From Phycisphaerae bacterium (lineage in GTDB: Bacteria; Chloroflexota; Anaerolineae; 4572-78; J111), in contig JANQQF010000065.1 in the NCBI GenBank assembly GCA_028285035.1, positions 17,457 to 81,456 of the forward strand: DNA of 64,000 nt. The letters run 5' to 3'. Positions 10,440-18,148 of this stretch are shown piece after piece. How positions within the stretch are numbered: position 1 is the stretch's first letter; every line of letters begins with the position of its first letter. Made by a program: the position numbers and the translations under genes. The notes beneath the pieces were generated by a model, which saw only the letters and a list, made by a program, of their open reading frames with translations, had not been told where the DNA came from and did not search any database.

Positions 10440-11621
10440 TTATTGGTAAGAAGGCGCATCAGCATAGCGCACATCAATCAATGAAAAGGTCTGGCCTGTT
10501 CGAGTTAAGGCTGAAAGAAAAGCGACCTTGTTTTCCAAATCTTCTGGAGCCCCAATCCGAATTTCGGTAGCCCCAGAGGTTACAGTAATACTCTCATCTT
10601 GATCTTTATCCAACCCTGTTACGTGAATCCCAATTGCTTCCATCATCGCCTGAACTTTGCGCTGAACCGGGTCAGCCACCTGAACTTGACGCGTTGGAGC
10701 CAACGTAAACTCTGGCATTAAATTCTGAATGGCGATTTGATCGCCTCCAAATAGATCAGCTTTTGTCGCTGAGGTGGGCTGTCCCGGTGGCTCCTGTGCT
10801 CCAAAGACTTCCAAAAATTCGTTGTAGCCCAACGGTTTAAAGTCAGTGCAAGGCGGAATCTCACGGCGAACGATACGTCCAGCTAAATCAGCAAAAATTT
10901 TGTTGAATTCTTCTACTTCCAAGGCCAGCTTACAAGCGTCAGCTAGAACGCGTGCGTCGTGATTAAGCGGAACACGGGTCAGGATTGGCAAACCGATCGC
11001 CTCGGCAAACATATCAGCAGTGTCTGTCCCATCATCTCGATTAACGATCATTCCTAGAAGCTGGGTAGAGCCACCCATTGATTGAAAATAGCGAGCGGCT
11101 GTAGCGATGTTATTGGCGGCATAGAGCGACTGCCGATCGTGTCCAACGACAATAATCACTTCTTCGGCGAGAGAACGGGCCAAAGGTGTAGCAAAGCCAC
11201 CACACACCACGTCACCCAGAAAATCCATGACCACATAATCCAGGTCCCAATCTTTCATGCCAAGACGTTCTAACACTTTGAAGCCGTGAGATATGCCCTG
11301 TCCACCACAGCCTCGACCCACATCCGGGCCGCCGATTTCGCAACCAAAGATGGAGACATCCGGGGCCAGTTGGCTGCGATAGATGATGTCACCAACTTCC
11401 ATCTTGTCCTCAGTGCCGGCGTCTTTGTGACTGCGCCATACTTCGCCAAGGGTGGGTAGGGAATGACCCCCAAAAATAGTGTTGCAGGAGTCATGCTTTG
11501 GATCACAACCAAGTTGGAGGACACGATGACCATCAAAGGCCAAACGAGCTGTTAAGTTGGAGGTGGTAAAACTTTTACCAATCCCCCCTTTGCCATAAAT
11601 GGCTAACATTCGAGCAGTCAT
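10440..11621 (-). CDS. bchX: BchX, chlorophyllide a reductase iron protein, with C-terminal extension
   Basis: BchX is the ATP-dependent electron donor to BchYZ. The P-loop GKGGIGKS spans residues 10-17, and Cys105 (GRGCGGQG) and Cys140 (GDVVCGGFATP) are the expected ligands of the 4Fe-4S cluster bridging the homodimer. At 393 residues it is longer than typical BchX. The extra part, about residues 320-393, has a GAPEDLENKV segment followed by an IDVRYAD segment, a pattern reminiscent of the C-terminal beta domain of FtsQ. The gene follows bchC by 16 bases and is followed by the membrane helix-hairpin-helix gene and bchY. Confidence 0.95.
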   Translation of the reverse strand: MTARMLAIYGKGGIGKSFTTSNLTARLAFDGHRVLQLGCDPKHDSCNTIFGGHSLPTLGEVWRSHKDAGTEDKMEVGDIIYRSQLAPDVSIFGCEIGGPDVGRGCGGQGISHGFKVLERLGMKDWDLDYVVMDFLGDVVCGGFATPLARSLAEEVIIVVGHDRQSLYAANNIATAARYFQSMGGSTQLLGMIVNRDDGTDTADMFAEAIGLPILTRVPLNHDARVLADACKLALEVEEFNKIFADLAGRIVRREIPPCTDFKPLGYNEFLEVFGAQEPPGQPTSATKADLFGGDQIAIQNLMPEFTLAPTRQVQVADPVQRKVQAMMEAIGIHVTGLDKDQDESITVTSGATEIRIGAPEDLENKVAFLSALTRTGQTFSLIDVRYADAPSYQ

Positions 11622-11637
11622 AAAGTTTCCTGTCTTT

Positions 11638-12603
11638 CTAAGAGACCGAATGATCGGTCCAATCCAAAATGAGCTTTAGACAATTGCCATCATTGAGGGC
11701 TACATCGTAAGCTGTAGCCACTTCAGAGATGGGTAAGTTATGGGTTAACATCGCTGAAACATCAAGTGTTCCACGAGCGATCATATCACGGCAGCGTACT
11801 AAATCACCAGGTGCCCACTCTTTGGCCGTTAGCAATCGGGCTTCCTTTAAAAAGAGTGGCATATAGGGTAACTGCAAGGTTTGGTAGTAACCCAGTAACA
11901 GGATCGTACCCCCAGGCGCCAGTAATGGCAACGCCTGAGCCAGAGCCTCCATCGAACCTGTGGCTTCGATTATCGCTGTGACTGGCTCTTGAATAGCCTC
12001 GGTCAATGCTTGGCTTTCAACATTGATAATCTGATCACCGGTGGCATAGGCTAAACGGTTAGGGTTACGATCTGCAACGCCTACCCAGGACTCTCGATTT
12101 TGAGCTAAACGAGCCGCAAGTTGACCGACAGGACCTTGCCCCAAAACCAGTAAACGCTCACCAGGTTTAGGAGCTAATACATCCAGACCGTGTAGGGCGG
12201 TCGCCGCCAGAGCCAATAATACGCCTTGCTGTGGTTCAATCCCATCAAGCGGAACCACCCGCTTTACATCCGCCAAAAGTTGGGCCGACTGTCCTCCCCA
12301 AGCGGCATTGATGCCTTCATAACATTGAGCACCGCCCACATAAACCCAGCGGTCGGCCCATTCAGTTGAAACATTTTGACCAATCTCAACGACTCGACCA
12401 ACGGTTTCATAGCCAGGAATTACAGGTAAGGCCAGCATTGGATGGGGCATTTGACCCGCTAGCAACATTCGCTCAGTACCTGCGCTAATTGAGGTGTAGG
12501 CTGTTTGCACGACCAACTCATCAGGGCCTTGTTCTTTGAGGGCGACTTCTTGTAAATTCACTTGTCCCGGTTCGGCGATAACAACCGCCTGCGTATTTCC
12601 CAT
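11638..12603 (-). CDS. bchC: BchC, bacteriochlorophyllide a dehydrogenase
   Basis: BchC is a medium-chain dehydrogenase that oxidises the C3 hydroxyethyl side chain to the acetyl group of bacteriochlorophyll a. The 321-residue protein has an N-terminal GroES-like domain with SISAGTERMLLAG and PGYETVGRV segments and a nucleotide-binding motif LGQGPVGQLAARLA near residue 155. Unlike zinc alcohol dehydrogenases it lacks the structural Cys cluster, as is usual for BchC. It starts 6 bases after the bchF stop, which makes the order F-C-X match the order of steps from C3 hydration to ring B reduction. Confidence 0.93.
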   Translation of the reverse strand: MGNTQAVVIAEPGQVNLQEVALKEQGPDELVVQTAYTSISAGTERMLLAGQMPHPMLALPVIPGYETVGRVVEIGQNVSTEWADRWVYVGGAQCYEGINAAWGGQSAQLLADVKRVVPLDGIEPQQGVLLALAATALHGLDVLAPKPGERLLVLGQGPVGQLAARLAQNRESWVGVADRNPNRLAYATGDQIINVESQALTEAIQEPVTAIIEATGSMEALAQALPLLAPGGTILLLGYYQTLQLPYMPLFLKEARLLTAKEWAPGDLVRCRDMIARGTLDVSAMLTHNLPISEVATAYDVALNDGNCLKLILDWTDHSVS

Positions 12604-12609
12604 GAATGA

Positions 12610-13092
12610 TTATTCCGTTTGGACTAAAGGCTGCATTGATGTCAATTGGCGTTGTTTACGAGCCTGAAGTCCTTTCACTATAAATTGTGTGCAGTTAAAG
12701 AGGTAGGCAATGTAGGCAATGAGCATCAAGCCCATCACCGCCTGATTTGACCAGCCCAGCCATTGGGCCAGAAAATAAAGATTATGCAGGATCATCGCTA
12801 CCGCATTGCCAACATCTTCCCAAAAGAATTGGGGGGCCAAAAACCACTTGCCAAAAATTTCCTTTTCCCAAATCATTCCGGTTACGGTAATCAGCCATAA
12901 CAGGGCAATTTTAATCAACACGCTCACCGTGGTAATCAAATAGCCTTGCCCGGTCATTAAATAGCGGACGACTAATATAAAGCTAATGATGAAGGCCAAG
13001 AATTGAATTGGGGCCAGAATAGCTTGAACCAATGTCCATTTGCTCTTGTTTCGTCTTTCCAATTGTTCTGGCGTGTAAGTCGGTGTCGCCAT
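12610..13092 (-). CDS. bchF: BchF, 3-vinyl bacteriochlorophyllide hydratase
   Basis: BchF adds water to the C3 vinyl group of chlorophyllide or bacteriochlorophyllide, preparing the substrate for BchC. The 160-residue membrane protein contains the family segments SKWTLVQAILAPIQFLAF and a GMIWEKEIFGKWFLAP-FFWED stretch near residues 76-95, with four predicted spans. An AAGAGGC site precedes the ATG at 13092. Presence of bchF with bchC and no chlorosome-pigment genes in view points to bacteriochlorophyll a as the product of this cluster. Confidence 0.92.
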   Translation of the reverse strand: MATPTYTPEQLERRNKSKWTLVQAILAPIQFLAFIISFILVVRYLMTGQGYLITTVSVLIKIALLWLITVTGMIWEKEIFGKWFLAPQFFWEDVGNAVAMILHNLYFLAQWLGWSNQAVMGLMLIAYIAYLFNCTQFIVKGLQARKQRQLTSMQPLVQTE

Positions 13093-13123
13093 AATGCCTC
13101 TTATCTGTATCGTCTTTATAGCG

Positions 13124-14017
13124 CTATAGCTCTAAAAAATCCCGCAAAATTGCCATATATTCGCCTGGCTTTTCTACCATCGGAAGATGACCACACTCTT
13201 CCATCCAATGCACCTCACAGTTTGGAATTCGTTCCACTGTATATGCCACATTTTCCAAGGGCATAACCTGATCCTGACGACAGGCAATTATTAAGGTTGG
13301 GGCCTGTACTCGTAATCCTGCTTCCTTGATTTCAGGGTTAGTCGCATCATTAGCACAAGCCACCGCTGTGTCGAAATCTAGCTGTAGGTAATCAAAAAGC
13401 CCCTGCCGCAACGCCATCGGATCATTAGGTATACGATAAAAGTAGCGGGTTGCCATCATTTGGGGCAAACCAGGTAGGTAGCCCATCCATTCAGGTCTGA
13501 AACGCATTGATAGCTGGATAAACTTCATAATATTGGTGTAGATCTCTTTTTGTTTCTCACTAACAAAGAAACACATCGAGGTCAACACCATCCGTTCGAC
13601 ACGCTCAGGAATCAGGTCAGCCAAAAGTAGAGCCATTGCTGCCCCCATTGAATGTCCGACAATCTGCACTCGGTCTATCTCAAGTACATCGAGAGTATTT
13701 TTTAGAGAAGCGACCTGATCAAACATATTTTGAGCCGGTTGGACAGGTTGAGACCGACCCGTTCCGGGCAAATCAGGTACAATAACCTGCGCTGTATAGG
13801 CCAATGCGTGGGCGGTGCCTTGCCAGTAGCTGCCCGAACCGCCCCACCCATGAATTAGCAGAATGGGTGTTACGTCTTTGGCTGTCCTCGGTTGCCATAC
13901 ATCAACCAACAGCGGACCTTGCTTCTGATTAATTCGCAGAGTTTTATCCGCTTTAATATTCTTGCTCGTAGCACCATTTAATCTGGCATAGTTCCCGAAC
14001 GTTTCAAGCTCAATCAT
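13124..14017 (-). CDS. bchO: Alpha/beta hydrolase, BchO-like photosynthesis cluster protein
   Basis: The 297-residue protein is an alpha/beta hydrolase with the oxyanion segment LIHGWGGSG near residue 54, nucleophile elbow GHSMGAA near 121, a likely acid at CRQDQVMP near 245 and catalytic His in ECGHLP near 277. In purple bacteria the hydrolase found with bch genes is BchO, often linked to Mg-chelatase, although its substrate is unknown. The assignment here rests on fold and position between puhE and bchF; general esterases of the same fold would look similar. The start overlaps the upstream region only by a 4-base gap after puhE, whose stop codon lies in its GGAAGG ribosome binding site. Confidence 0.7.
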   Translation of the reverse strand: MIELETFGNYARLNGATSKNIKADKTLRINQKQGPLLVDVWQPRTAKDVTPILLIHGWGGSGSYWQGTAHALAYTAQVIVPDLPGTGRSQPVQPAQNMFDQVASLKNTLDVLEIDRVQIVGHSMGAAMALLLADLIPERVERMVLTSMCFFVSEKQKEIYTNIMKFIQLSMRFRPEWMGYLPGLPQMMATRYFYRIPNDPMALRQGLFDYLQLDFDTAVACANDATNPEIKEAGLRVQAPTLIIACRQDQVMPLENVAYTVERIPNCEVHWMEECGHLPMVEKPGEYMAILRDFLEL

Positions 14018-14021
14018 TGGC

Positions 14022-14894
14022 TTAGCCTTCCCCTATTTGTTCGGGTACTGTCTGCAATCTGGTTCCTTGATTTATTGGAGGGATTGCATCTTGATAATTA
14101 TTTTGGGGTAAGATCTTAATACTCCATCCCCACAACATAGCCGGGATAGGAACAACAAGCAATAGATGTTCAATGACGCCCAGGCCAAGCATGGTTCCGA
14201 CTGTCAAAAACCCAATTGTCTGATCCAAGGTCGCGTAGGGAACAATGCCTTGGTAAATGTGAGCCAGCGAAAAGAGTGATCCAACAACAATAGTTAGTGG
14301 GAGTAATGGGTTGGTGCTTCTTTTACCTAACAGGCGATCAAGATGGTGTAAATGAGGCGGTAAAAACTTAATATCGAAGTTTCGCACCCCAAAAAATACG
14401 TTGAGCTTTGCTAGAGCGTGCATCACCCATAATGCAAGAAAAATCCACAACCCCCACTTGTTAGGCGCATTCCAAGTTAATACCGTCAACAAAACAAAAA
14501 AGCCGATGATAAGCAGTTCATGAAATAAACTGGCTCGTAAAGCGAGCCAGAAACGGAGGGCAAAACTGTTTGGTCTCTGATTGATAACTTGTAAAACCTC
14601 ACCAAAATCATCTTTGTGAGGGAGACCGGTAATATACCCTAAATAATAACTCGCCACTTGCCAACCCCAGATGAAGATACCACATGTTAGGGACAGATAC
14701 ACCGCAGCTGGTTGTGTTTGATGGCGGGTCAAAAACAAGCCCCCTACAGCTAACAGCATCACGACCGTTGCACTAACAAAAGCAAAATGCCTTACCCATG
14801 TAGACCGACCATAGGTCACAATGATCACCCCGGTTACAAACCACCACAAAAAAATTGCATAGAGGACCGGCTGGATAAATTGGAGTAGCTGCAT
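14022..14894 (-). CDS. puhE: PuhE-type photosynthetic complex assembly protein (DUF3623)
   Basis: The 290-residue polytopic protein matches the PuhE family: LFLWWFVTGVI-like first helix, FIWGWQVASYYLGYITG near residue 80, the LTWNAPNKWGLW stretch near 147, AKLNVFFGV near 166 and a C-terminal HLLLVVPIPAMLWGW helix. In purple bacteria puhE lies beside puhA, the reaction centre H subunit, and affects assembly of reaction centre and antenna. Chloroflexota reaction centres have no H subunit and no puhA is seen here, so this assembly factor works in a different setting. Its ATG overlaps the bchP stop (TAATG), implying coupled translation. Confidence 0.88.
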   Translation of the reverse strand: MQLLQFIQPVLYAIFLWWFVTGVIIVTYGRSTWVRHFAFVSATVVMLLAVGGLFLTRHQTQPAAVYLSLTCGIFIWGWQVASYYLGYITGLPHKDDFGEVLQVINQRPNSFALRFWLALRASLFHELLIIGFFVLLTVLTWNAPNKWGLWIFLALWVMHALAKLNVFFGVRNFDIKFLPPHLHHLDRLLGKRSTNPLLPLTIVVGSLFSLAHIYQGIVPYATLDQTIGFLTVGTMLGLGVIEHLLLVVPIPAMLWGWSIKILPQNNYQDAIPPINQGTRLQTVPEQIGEG

Positions 14895-16105
14895 TAAGCT
14901 TTTAGCCTCCTCTGTGGCAGCATATAATGGCGTGCCTGAGCCGCAATAATATCGGCAGTCATTCGCAACTGAGCCAGCCAGGGCATGGGTGCCATACTTT
15001 TGTGCATGTATGATTCAAATGTGAGCTGCTGAACATCTTTGTTGCGACACATATCGGTAAAGACCTCCATTTGTCGCTCGTTGCTATAGCCCCATTTTTG
15101 TAGCCAGCGTAAGAAGCGGTACATTGTCCGGTATTCTTTCCACCACAACTTCTCATACCGCTTCAAGGCCTTCTCCGAAGCATCGGGTAAGACCTCGATC
15201 AAGGTCAAGGCGGCCTGTTTGCCGCTTTTCATAGCCCAATAGATGCCTTCGCCTGATGTACCAACCACCAGTCCGGCTGCATCACCGATCAGCATCGCCC
15301 GCTCAAAGGCAATTTGCGGTCGAGGATTCATAGGTAAAGCGTGAGCCTCTTCCATAAATACCTCTCCGCCAGCCAATTCAGGGGCAATACGCTGCTTGAG
15401 GTTAGCCAACAATTGACGGGCCTGAGCCGTATTGCCCGGTCCAGCCCCACAGCCAACGGCAACGTGATCTGACTTTGGGAAAACCCAAGCATATAAATCG
15501 GGGCTAACATCATGCCCTAAATAAAGATCAGCCACATCCCGCCATCGCTCCATTTTATCTTCGGGTAATCGCATCCGCTCTTGGATGGCGATACAGCGAG
15601 GTAAGCGGGGCAAGCCCAAAGCTTGGGCCGTGGTTGAGTAAGCCCCATCTGCCCCAATGACAGCCTCAACTTGCATCGTTTCTTTGGCCGAGCTGTCCTT
15701 CGCCCGATAGGTTACATCGACCCCATCTGTCCCGACTTCTAGATCGATTAACTTTCCTTCGATCAATTGAGCGCCATTTGAAACCGCTCGCTGGCGCAGA
15801 TAGGGGTCTAATTCTTCACGGCAAGCCATTGCGACATAATCGTCAGCACTTTTTTCTAGACCCATCACCTGAATCTCCGTTTTTCGTTCGGAGGGTGAGT
15901 GAATCATCGTTTTATACACTTTACGTGAAATCAACGACTCAGGAATATCAAACTCTTCGAAGGCTATGGGCGGTAACGCACCACCACAGGGTTTAACCCA
16001 AGATAAATCCCGTTCCATTAAGATTACGGGGACGCCAGCTTGAGCAAGCGTATTAGCCGCAGTGGCTCCCCCCACAGATGCACCGACAACAAGAATTGGT
16101 TTCAC
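14894..16105 (-). CDS. bchP: BchP, geranylgeranyl reductase
   Basis: BchP reduces the geranylgeranyl tail of bacteriochlorophyll to phytyl. The 403-residue flavoprotein starts KPILVVGASVGGATAAN, a dinucleotide-binding fold with the VGASVGG variant usual in this family, then a VKPCGGALP segment near residue 38, and a second FAD motif LIGDAAGLVVGTSGEGI near 272. The start is GTG at 16105 with a GGAGG site upstream. It follows bchG by 32 bases, so synthase and reductase for the tail are adjacent and probably co-expressed. Confidence 0.93.
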   Translation of the reverse strand: MKPILVVGASVGGATAANTLAQAGVPVILMERDLSWVKPCGGALPPIAFEEFDIPESLISRKVYKTMIHSPSERKTEIQVMGLEKSADDYVAMACREELDPYLRQRAVSNGAQLIEGKLIDLEVGTDGVDVTYRAKDSSAKETMQVEAVIGADGAYSTTAQALGLPRLPRCIAIQERMRLPEDKMERWRDVADLYLGHDVSPDLYAWVFPKSDHVAVGCGAGPGNTAQARQLLANLKQRIAPELAGGEVFMEEAHALPMNPRPQIAFERAMLIGDAAGLVVGTSGEGIYWAMKSGKQAALTLIEVLPDASEKALKRYEKLWWKEYRTMYRFLRWLQKWGYSNERQMEVFTDMCRNKDVQQLTFESYMHKSMAPMPWLAQLRMTADIIAAQARHYMLPQRRLKA

Positions 16106-16137
16106 GGAAATTTTTGCCTCCTATAAGGTAACATGGG

Positions 16138-17052
16138 TTATGACAAGGCCCGCAATCCAACCGCAGCCACCATCATCCCCCAGACAAAAAAGCTGACGCC
16201 AATTGCGCTAAATTTGAGATGATAGGCCACTGGCTGCTGCAAAAATTTTCGTTGTTGAGGTAGCTGAACCAATAAAATACCCAACAAAATCAGCCCTGCT
16301 TGCCATAGACCCCAGTAGAATAAGGCCCCAATCACGCCAATTTGAGCAAAATTCATGGTAGCGATAATCAACCAAGCCGCTTTTTGCGGGCCATATAGGA
16401 CTGGGATAGAACGAATACCAACTGTTTTATCACCGGCCATACTCTTATAATCGTTGATGCTCATGATTCCGTGTGTTCCAAACGAGTAAAGTAAGGCAAC
16501 CACAATGCTGGGATAGGTTAGACTAGCAAAGACAAGATGACCAGCCAACCAGGCCAGTCCCTCATAAGAAATCGCAACCAAAGCGTTGCCAACCCAACCA
16601 TTCCGTTTGGCTCTAATGGGTGGGGCGCTGTAGAACAGAGCTAAAACTACACCGGCCGACACCAACAGCAGTACACCTAAACCAAAGTAACTGCCTAGGA
16701 GTAATCCTGATAGTAAAAGTACGGCTAATGTGATAAATACTTGTCTCGTTGAGACAAGGCCCGATGGAATCAACCGATCGGGCTCATTAATGGCATCAAC
16801 CTCTCGATCAAAGTAATCATTGATCACTTGGGAGAACCCACACAACATCGGCCCCGCCATAACCAGCCCAATAGTAATTAGGCCAATATCCCCGATGGCC
16901 CAAGTCGTTTCGCCGCTGGCGATGGCCCCGCATAGAAAAGCCCACATCGGCCCAAACCAAGTAATTGGTTTCATTAGAATCAAGGACCGATGTAAGATAG
17001 ATGGTTGTTCTGTCTGAATTGGTGAAGTCAAAGTGTTATCAATGGTGGTCAT
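16138..17052 (-). CDS. bchG: BchG, bacteriochlorophyll synthase
   Basis: BchG esterifies bacteriochlorophyllide with geranylgeranyl or phytyl diphosphate. The protein is a UbiA-type prenyltransferase with about nine spans. The first Asp-rich motif is NDYFDREVDAINEPDR near residues 84-99 and the second is NDYKSMAGDKTVGIRSIP near 200, both characteristic. The ATG at 17052 (304 residues) is preferred, though an in-frame TTG five codons upstream is possible and neither has a clear ribosome binding site. Position between pufC and bchP, and the absence of chlorosome genes, favour bacteriochlorophyll a synthase over the BchK homologue. Confidence 0.92.
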   Translation of the reverse strand: MTTIDNTLTSPIQTEQPSILHRSLILMKPITWFGPMWAFLCGAIASGETTWAIGDIGLITIGLVMAGPMLCGFSQVINDYFDREVDAINEPDRLIPSGLVSTRQVFITLAVLLLSGLLLGSYFGLGVLLLVSAGVVLALFYSAPPIRAKRNGWVGNALVAISYEGLAWLAGHLVFASLTYPSIVVALLYSFGTHGIMSINDYKSMAGDKTVGIRSIPVLYGPQKAAWLIIATMNFAQIGVIGALFYWGLWQAGLILLGILLVQLPQQRKFLQQPVAYHLKFSAIGVSFFVWGMMVAAVGLRALS

Positions 17053-17136
17053 ATTTTTGTTTGACAATTAATAATTAAAGATTGATGATGACTTGTCTGT
17101 CATAAACCTTTAGATAAGCCCTTCAAAAATAAATGA

Positions 17137-18087
17137 TTACTGACCAGTGTAACTAGATCTGAGTACTTCCGGCAAAAATTCTCCTGATCGTACGGCTCCT
17201 GGTGGGCGTACCTGATTTTGATGGCATAGGGAACAAGATGGTTCTTGACCATTCATTGAGGCCTGATATTCACCTCGAATATGCTGTGACATTTGCAACA
17301 TTGTCAGGGCATAATATTTAGCTGGTTGTTCCCAACTTGGGAAGTAACGCGAGTTGTGACAATGGGTACAACCCACCGCTAGGCTTTCATTCATGTGATA
17401 CATGGTATGCTGGTTATACTGAACTGCATCCAAGGATACACTAAGATCGCCTGTTACCTGCAAAACATCTAGATCATCAAGGGGTAAGCGATAGTCATCC
17501 GGTAAGGCGTGTAAGCCGTCTGGCCAGGCTACAGGGTTCGCTTGACCATTATGACAGGTGGCGCAGATAATTTGGGCCCCAGAAGGTTGCTTACCTTCTA
17601 TATCTGCAAGCTGTGTTATCCAATTTTGATTAAGATCGGCCACCATTTGCAAATGCAACCGGGCATTATCCTTGCGGGCAGCGACCTCATCATCACCAAT
17701 CTCAGCGCCATCTGCTGCAAAGTTATTGATGTTATGGCAGTAGCTACAATCCTCTTTTAAACCACCCGCCACATAGGTTGTCATAAAGTTCCAAACTTCG
17801 GTTGTTGACATTCCAGTCAATACTTTAACATTTTGTGGCTCTGGATGCTCAATAAGGTATTCTTGGATAGCCGTGTTTGACTCGGGTTTGATATATTGCC
17901 CAACCGTCACATAATTGACATAGGCTGGATTGAGCGGGGGTGCTTCTGCTTCTGATGCGGCAACTGTACTATCGCGTACAAATAGAATGACCCATAGCCC
18001 GCCACCAACTAACACAGATCCTATGATAATAAAGACAATCCAAAATGAGAAGTTTTGACTGAATGGATTTTTGACACCACGAGGCAT
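17137..18087 (-). CDS. pufC: PufC, tetrahaem reaction centre cytochrome subunit
   Basis: PufC donates electrons to the oxidised special pair from the outer face of the membrane. The 316-residue protein has four haem c motifs, CSYCH (114-118), CATCH (175-179), CTHCH (240-244) and CSLCH (285-289), and a single N-terminal span at about 14-37. There is no lipobox Cys, so it is membrane-anchored by the helix rather than by lipid, as in Roseiflexus-type complexes. It lies 61 bases downstream of pufLM, giving the order pufLM-pufC. The mobile donors may be the cytochrome c at 25469 and the auracyanin at 26088. Confidence 0.96.
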   Translation of the reverse strand: MPRGVKNPFSQNFSFWIVFIIIGSVLVGGGLWVILFVRDSTVAASEAEAPPLNPAYVNYVTVGQYIKPESNTAIQEYLIEHPEPQNVKVLTGMSTTEVWNFMTTYVAGGLKEDCSYCHNINNFAADGAEIGDDEVAARKDNARLHLQMVADLNQNWITQLADIEGKQPSGAQIICATCHNGQANPVAWPDGLHALPDDYRLPLDDLDVLQVTGDLSVSLDAVQYNQHTMYHMNESLAVGCTHCHNSRYFPSWEQPAKYYALTMLQMSQHIRGEYQASMNGQEPSCSLCHQNQVRPPGAVRSGEFLPEVLRSSYTGQ

Positions 18088-18148
18088 TATTATCTCCTCT
18101 TCCTTTTCTTAATTGCTGATGGGTGAGTAGTAACCTATAAATGTTGCC

